From Candidatus Gracilibacteria bacterium CG12_big_fil_rev_8_21_14_0_65_38_15 (lineage in GTDB: Bacteria; Patescibacteriota; Gracilibacteria; BD1-5; UBA2023), in the NCBI GenBank assembly GCA_002771035.1, contig PCUR01000030.1, forward strand, positions 1 through 40,663: DNA of 40,663 nucleotides. The letters run 5' to 3'. Below the pieces are notes generated by a model, which saw nothing but the letters and a program-made list of their open reading frames with translations, made no database searches and was not told the DNA's origin. A program made the translations under genes and the position numbers. The stretch's first letter is position 1, and each line of letters starts with the position of its first letter. Of this stretch, positions 36,489 to 40,663 are shown one piece after another.

Positions 36489-39400
36489 ATGATTCCAGAT
36501 TTCAAAGATAAAAATTTCGAAAACTTCTTAAATGACAAGATCACCGATTATTCTCAAATCGAGAAATTTGCCGGACGACGAGATATTACTCAGGGTAAAA
36601 CCCTCGATAATCTCGCCGGTATTAGTATCGGTCTTGCATCAAAAGAACATATTCGATCTCTCTCCTATGGAGAAGTTCTCATTTCAGAAACTATCAACTA
36701 CCGAACACAACGACCAGAACGTGCTGGACTTTTCTGTGAACAGATTTTCGGACCTCGCAAGAATTTCGAATGTGCCTGCGGAAAATACAAACGTATCCGA
36801 TATAAGGGAATCGTGTGTGAACGATGTGGTGTAGAAGTAACTACGAGCCAGGTTCGTCGTCAACGTACTGGACATATCGAGCTTGCTGCTCCAGTAGCTC
36901 ATATCTGGTACCTTAAATCCGTTCCTTCTCGTATTGGTCTTCTTCTTGATATTTCTGTAAAAAAACTCGAGCAAGTTGTTTACTTCGCTTCGTACGTTAT
37001 TACTGATGTATACGAAGAAAAGAAAGAAGAAAGTCTCAAAGAACTCGATGTTGCTTACAAGACTTCTAAGGTAGAACTTCAGAAACATATCCAACAGGAT
37101 ATTAATGAAGCGAAACTTCAACTCGAAGCGAAAGAAATTTCTAGAAAATTCTTCAATGAAACAGAAGCGACACTTACTGCTCAACTCGATCATCTCGATG
37201 AAGAATATAATCGAATGAAAGACCTACTCAAGAGTTTGAAAGAATCGACTGTTATCGGAGAATTCGACTATCGAATTATGTACGATAAATTCCCTCATGT
37301 ATTTAAGGGAGGAACCGGTGCCGAACATATCAAGACTCTATTGCAGAGAATCGATATCAAGAAGTTCATTTCTGATCATCAGAAAGAACTGAAGTCTGCT
37401 CCGAAATCTAAACAGAAAAAGATTCTCCAGAAATTAAAACTCGCTTCTAGTCTCTTCAAATCTAACCAGAAACCAGAGCATTTCATCCTTGATGCGCTTC
37501 AAATCCTTCCACCGGATCTTCGACCGATGATCCAACTCGATGGAGGACGTTATGCTTCGAGTGATTTGAATGATCTCTACCGACGTGTTATCAACCGAAA
37601 TAATCGTCTTCGAAAACTCGTAGAACTCGGAGCTCCTGAGGTCATCCTCAAGAACGAGAAACGTATGCTTCAGGAAGCGGTTGATATGCTTATTTCTGGA
37701 GATGTTCGAAGTAACCGACCAGGTTATACGAGCGCAACCAAGAAAAAACTCAAGTCTCTTGCAGATGTTCTCAAAGGTAAACAAGGACGTTTCCGTCAGA
37801 ATCTTCTCGGAAAACGAGTTGATTACTCTGGACGTTCCGTAATCGTCGTAGGACCAAAACTCAAGATGAATGAGTGTGGACTTCCAAAGACTCTCGCACT
37901 TATCTTGTTCCGTCCTTTTGTTATCGGTAAACTTATCGAACAAGAGATGGCGTACAACGTAAAACACGCGGAAAAGATCATCGAAGAGAAAGGAAAAGAA
38001 GTTTGGGACGCTCTCGATAATGTCATTGAAGGGAAACACGTTCTTCTGAATCGTGCACCAACACTTCACCGACTTGGTATCCAAGCCTTCAAGCCAGTTC
38101 TTATCGAAGGAAAAGCTATTCAGCTCCACCCTCTTTGTTGTACTGCCTTCAATGCGGATTTCGACGGAGATCAGATGGCGGTTCATCTTCCACTTACCGA
38201 GGAGGCACAACGAGAAGCTCGTGAGCTTATGATTACATCGAAAAATATGTTGAATCCATCAAACGGTGAACCTATCGTTATGCCAGAAAAAGATATGATT
38301 CTCGGATGTTATTACCTCACTCGTCTCGCTCCAGGAGAAGCAACTCTTGCCTTCAGTTCAGGAGAAGATGCAACTCATGCATATGACAACAAAGCCATTA
38401 CTCTCCATACACCAATTAAACTTCGTATAAATGGAGAAATAATTACAACTACATACGGTCGATTCCTCTTTAATGAAATTATTCCAAAGGAACTCGGATA
38501 TGTAAATGATACTCTCTCCAAGAGTGTTCTCAAGAAACTTCTTGCTCGAAGCTTCCTTATCTTCGGATCGGAAGAGACAGCATTCTTCTCAAACGAGATC
38601 AAGAATATAGGGTTCAAATACGCAACTATCTCTGGACTTACTATCTCCAAAGATGATATGATTATCCCTGATACGAAACACACGTTCATCAAGGATGGAG
38701 AAGAAAAAATCAAGGAAATTCAGAAACGATTCTGGAACGGGTTCTTGACGGAAAAAGAACGTTACGAACAATCCGTTAAGGTTTGGAGTAAAGTTAAGGG
38801 AGAAATCGAAAAAGTCATGAAGCCATTCTTCAAAGCAGAAAATCCTATCTACAATATGATCGATTCTGGAGCCCGAGGTAACTGGGGTAACTTAACTCAG
38901 CTCTGTGGTATGAAAGGACTCGTTGCCTCACCATCTGGTAAGACCATCGAACTTCCAATCAAATCCAATCTTAAAGAAGGATTCTCTACACTCGAATACT
39001 TTATCGCGACACACGGAGGACGTAAAGGTAAGGCAGATACGGCGCTTAAAACCGCTCAATCTGGGTATCTTACTCGACGTCTCGTTGATGCGGCTCAGAA
39101 TATCCTCATCCGATCGGACGATTGTGGAACGCACCATTACGAAGAAATCGTGAAGGCAACTTCCAAGACTATCTTCGGTGAATCATTCGAAGAACGCATC
39201 TACGCGAAGTTCTTGGCAAAAGACGCAATGGTTGGAAAAACTGTTATCGCTCCAGCTGGAACTGTTATCAGCAAAGAACTCATCAAGACATTTACCGAAG
39301 CGAATGTTGAATCGGTTTGTGTTCGTTCTATCCTCACTTGTGAGACAGAAGAAGGAGTTTGTCAAAAATGTTACGGTCTCGATCTCGCTCATAACGACCT

Positions 39401-40496
39401 CGCGGAATTCGGTACACCAATCGGTATTATCGCCGCTCAGTCTATCGGAGAACCAGGAACACAACTTACGATGCGTACGTTCCATTCCGGAGGAGTTGCG
39501 ACAGTCGGAGGAGATATTACTACCGGTCTTACTCGTGTAGAAGAACTCTTCGAGGCACGAAATCCAAAATACGAATCGGCTATTTCCGAACTCGTTGGAG
39601 AAGTTGCTCTCATTCAACATGAAGGAAAGAATGTAGTAGTTACTATCCAAGCTCACGAACTCGCAACGAAAGATTATTACGTTCCAGATGACAGCTATGT
39701 TATTCAAGTGAAGAAAGGAGACAAAATCACTGAAAAACAGATTCTTGCTAAATCGAAAGAATCGAAAGTGAAAGTAAATGCTGAACAATGCGGAGTGGTA
39801 ATAAAGATCGAAAACGGAGTTATCTCCATTCGAGACGAAGAACCACAAACTCGTGAATATATGGTTGAATCCGGACGAAACCTCTTGGTTCAAGAAGGAG
39901 ACAGTGTCCAGATTGGAGACAAGCTTACAGAAGGACATATCAATATCCACCACCTTATGGAAATTGCTGGAGTTCTCAAGACTCAGCTCTATATCGTGGG
40001 AGAAATCAAAGGAATCTACTCTTCTCAGGGACAAACCGTTAATTCTAAGCATATCGAGCTTATTATCCGACAGATGTTCTCGAAAGTGAAGATTACCAAT
40101 GCTGGAGATTCATCATTCTTCCCTGGAGATATCGTCGATATCATTAAATTCAAGAAAGAAAATGATGTTATGTCAGCTTCCGAACAGAAGCAAGCAATCG
40201 GAACACAACTTCTCCTTGGTCTTACGAAGATTTCCCTCTTCACAGACTCTTGGCTCTCGGCTGCATCGTTCCAAGAAACAGTACGTGTCCTCGTGGATGC
40301 CTCTACTGCTCGAAAGATCGACAAGCTCGAAGGTCTCAAGGAAAACGTTATTATCGGACGTCTAATCCCAACACTTTCTTATTTCGAGAACAATCGAGAT
40401 GTCGGAGAATACTTCGGAACGGAGTCAGAAGATGAATACGCAAGTCGCAAGATTTACGAGGAAAAAATAGGAAATAATGAATATATCGCTGGTTAA
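36489..40496 (+). CDS. rpoC: RNA polymerase beta' subunit
   Basis: 1335 residues. The first zinc site is FECACGKYKRIRYKG-IVCERCG (about 93-113). The catalytic Mg-binding loop is NADFDGDQMAVHLPL (NADFDGD at 555-561). The bridge helix and trigger loop region includes GTPIGIIAAQSIGEPGTQLT and TMRTFHSGG. The second zinc site is in CETEEGVCQKCYG. The N-terminal half has a long charged coiled-coil insertion around 170-260. No UGA occurs in 1335 codons. The start at 36489 (MIPDFKDKNFENFLNDKITD) lies after the palindromic repeat; transcription probably comes from the rpoB promoter. The gene ends before a strong terminator. Confidence 0.97.
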   Translation: MIPDFKDKNFENFLNDKITDYSQIEKFAGRRDITQGKTLDNLAGISIGLASKEHIRSLSYGEVLISETINYRTQRPERAGLFCEQIFGPRKNFECACGKYKRIRYKGIVCERCGVEVTTSQVRRQRTGHIELAAPVAHIWYLKSVPSRIGLLLDISVKKLEQVVYFASYVITDVYEEKKEESLKELDVAYKTSKVELQKHIQQDINEAKLQLEAKEISRKFFNETEATLTAQLDHLDEEYNRMKDLLKSLKESTVIGEFDYRIMYDKFPHVFKGGTGAEHIKTLLQRIDIKKFISDHQKELKSAPKSKQKKILQKLKLASSLFKSNQKPEHFILDALQILPPDLRPMIQLDGGRYASSDLNDLYRRVINRNNRLRKLVELGAPEVILKNEKRMLQEAVDMLISGDVRSNRPGYTSATKKKLKSLADVLKGKQGRFRQNLLGKRVDYSGRSVIVVGPKLKMNECGLPKTLALILFRPFVIGKLIEQEMAYNVKHAEKIIEEKGKEVWDALDNVIEGKHVLLNRAPTLHRLGIQAFKPVLIEGKAIQLHPLCCTAFNADFDGDQMAVHLPLTEEAQREARELMITSKNMLNPSNGEPIVMPEKDMILGCYYLTRLAPGEATLAFSSGEDATHAYDNKAITLHTPIKLRINGEIITTTYGRFLFNEIIPKELGYVNDTLSKSVLKKLLARSFLIFGSEETAFFSNEIKNIGFKYATISGLTISKDDMIIPDTKHTFIKDGEEKIKEIQKRFWNGFLTEKERYEQSVKVWSKVKGEIEKVMKPFFKAENPIYNMIDSGARGNWGNLTQLCGMKGLVASPSGKTIELPIKSNLKEGFSTLEYFIATHGGRKGKADTALKTAQSGYLTRRLVDAAQNILIRSDDCGTHHYEEIVKATSKTIFGESFEERIYAKFLAKDAMVGKTVIAPAGTVISKELIKTFTEANVESVCVRSILTCETEEGVCQKCYGLDLAHNDLAEFGTPIGIIAAQSIGEPGTQLTMRTFHSGGVATVGGDITTGLTRVEELFEARNPKYESAISELVGEVALIQHEGKNVVVTIQAHELATKDYYVPDDSYVIQVKKGDKITEKQILAKSKESKVKVNAEQCGVVIKIENGVISIRDEEPQTREYMVESGRNLLVQEGDSVQIGDKLTEGHINIHHLMEIAGVLKTQLYIVGEIKGIYSSQGQTVNSKHIELIIRQMFSKVKITNAGDSSFFPGDIVDIIKFKKENDVMSASEQKQAIGTQLLLGLTKISLFTDSWLSAASFQETVRVLVDASTARKIDKLEGLKENVIIGRLIPTLSYFENNRDVGEYFGTESEDEYASRKIYEEKIGNNEYIAG

Positions 40497-40513
40497 AAAA
40501 CCACTAGCATGAC

Positions 40514-40550
40514 AATAAAATCCCCATCGGATATCCGATGGGGATTTTAT
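40514..40550 (+). terminator. intrinsic terminator after rpoC
   Basis: ATAAAATCCCCATCGGAT pairs perfectly with ATCCGATGGGGATTTTAT. Confidence 0.93.
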
Positions 40551-40625
40551 TTGGCATAATTTTGTTTGAATTTTTGGCTTAATAGCAAAAAGTGTGTGGC
40601 TGGAATGATAGGTTTTACCCGAGTA

Positions 40626-40663
40626 GGAGAGAAAGAATCAGTTTGATTTTTCTCTCCTTTTTT
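40626..40663 (+). terminator. terminator-like hairpin at window end
   Basis: GGAGAGAA (40626-40633) pairs with TTCTCTCC (40650-40657), with an inner AATC/GATT stem, followed by T to the window end. No gene lies between the rpoC terminator and this hairpin (40551-40625), so it may close a very short RNA, or be the 3' part of a convergent unit beyond the window. Confidence 0.55.

Overview
This is AT-rich bacterial DNA in which UGA is read as glycine (genetic code 25). At least fifteen genes run through in-frame TGA codons, and wherever the family is recognisable the TGA sits at a position that should be glycine: RecA ([16 protein letters not shown]), SerRS (YLK-G-D), HisRS (AFG-G-GGRYDGL), MetRS (TSA-G-EKMSKS), ProRS, Obg (EGK-G-LG), a YmdB-like phosphoesterase and an M23 peptidase (HQ-G-VD). 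All convincing stops are TAA or TAG. That recoding is established for Absconditabacteria (SR1) and Gracilibacteria of the Candidate Phyla Radiation; the window does not decide which. Coordinates below are given with UGA read as Gly. Several apparent gene fragments become single intact genes, and several genes invisible under the standard code appear (4984-5178, 9394-9600, 24544-24990, and most of 24987-26792).

Layout. 1-1226: a partial IS3-family insertion sequence. 1245-10925: a housekeeping block with four aminoacyl-tRNA synthetases on the minus strand (metG, hisS, proS, serS), recA and an FNR-type flavoprotein on the plus strand, and small unknown genes. 11134-15498: divergent cell-wall pair, a secreted M23 peptidase with SLH-like repeats and a 763-residue coiled-coil protein with a peptidoglycan-binding domain. 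15536-19000: a UvrD-like helicase fused to a PD-(D/E)XK nuclease, carrying an in-frame palindromic repeat. 19230-21637: accessory genes (phage tail-collar-like membrane-anchored protein, zeta-toxin-like kinase cassette between direct repeats, a four-helix membrane protein, a DUF2132/VF530 protein).

21715-27507 is the most unusual part. It holds a TPR / GAF-like / degenerate HD-GYP / histidine-phosphatase fusion, a small helical protein, a GHMP-kinase-fold protein with a PhoB-like winged helix at its C-terminus, and two tandem diverged copies of a structured RNA whose helices covary between the copies. I know of no described system with this composition; grouping them as one system is inference.

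27568-40663 returns to core functions: tmRNA, HU, an RsbW-like ATPase, Obg, ribosomal protein bL33, two small unknown genes, a YmdB-like phosphoesterase, and rpoB-rpoC. The rpoB and rpoC genes together have about 2,500 codons without one UGA, while accessory and membrane genes use UGA for many of their glycines. Many promoters fit TTGNNN-16 nt-TATAAT, often with TTGCTT as the -35, and most genes lack a Shine-Dalgarno sequence. Three small solitary genes (2982, 6668, 21020) differ by having a clear Shine-Dalgarno, no UGA and more GC-rich codons.
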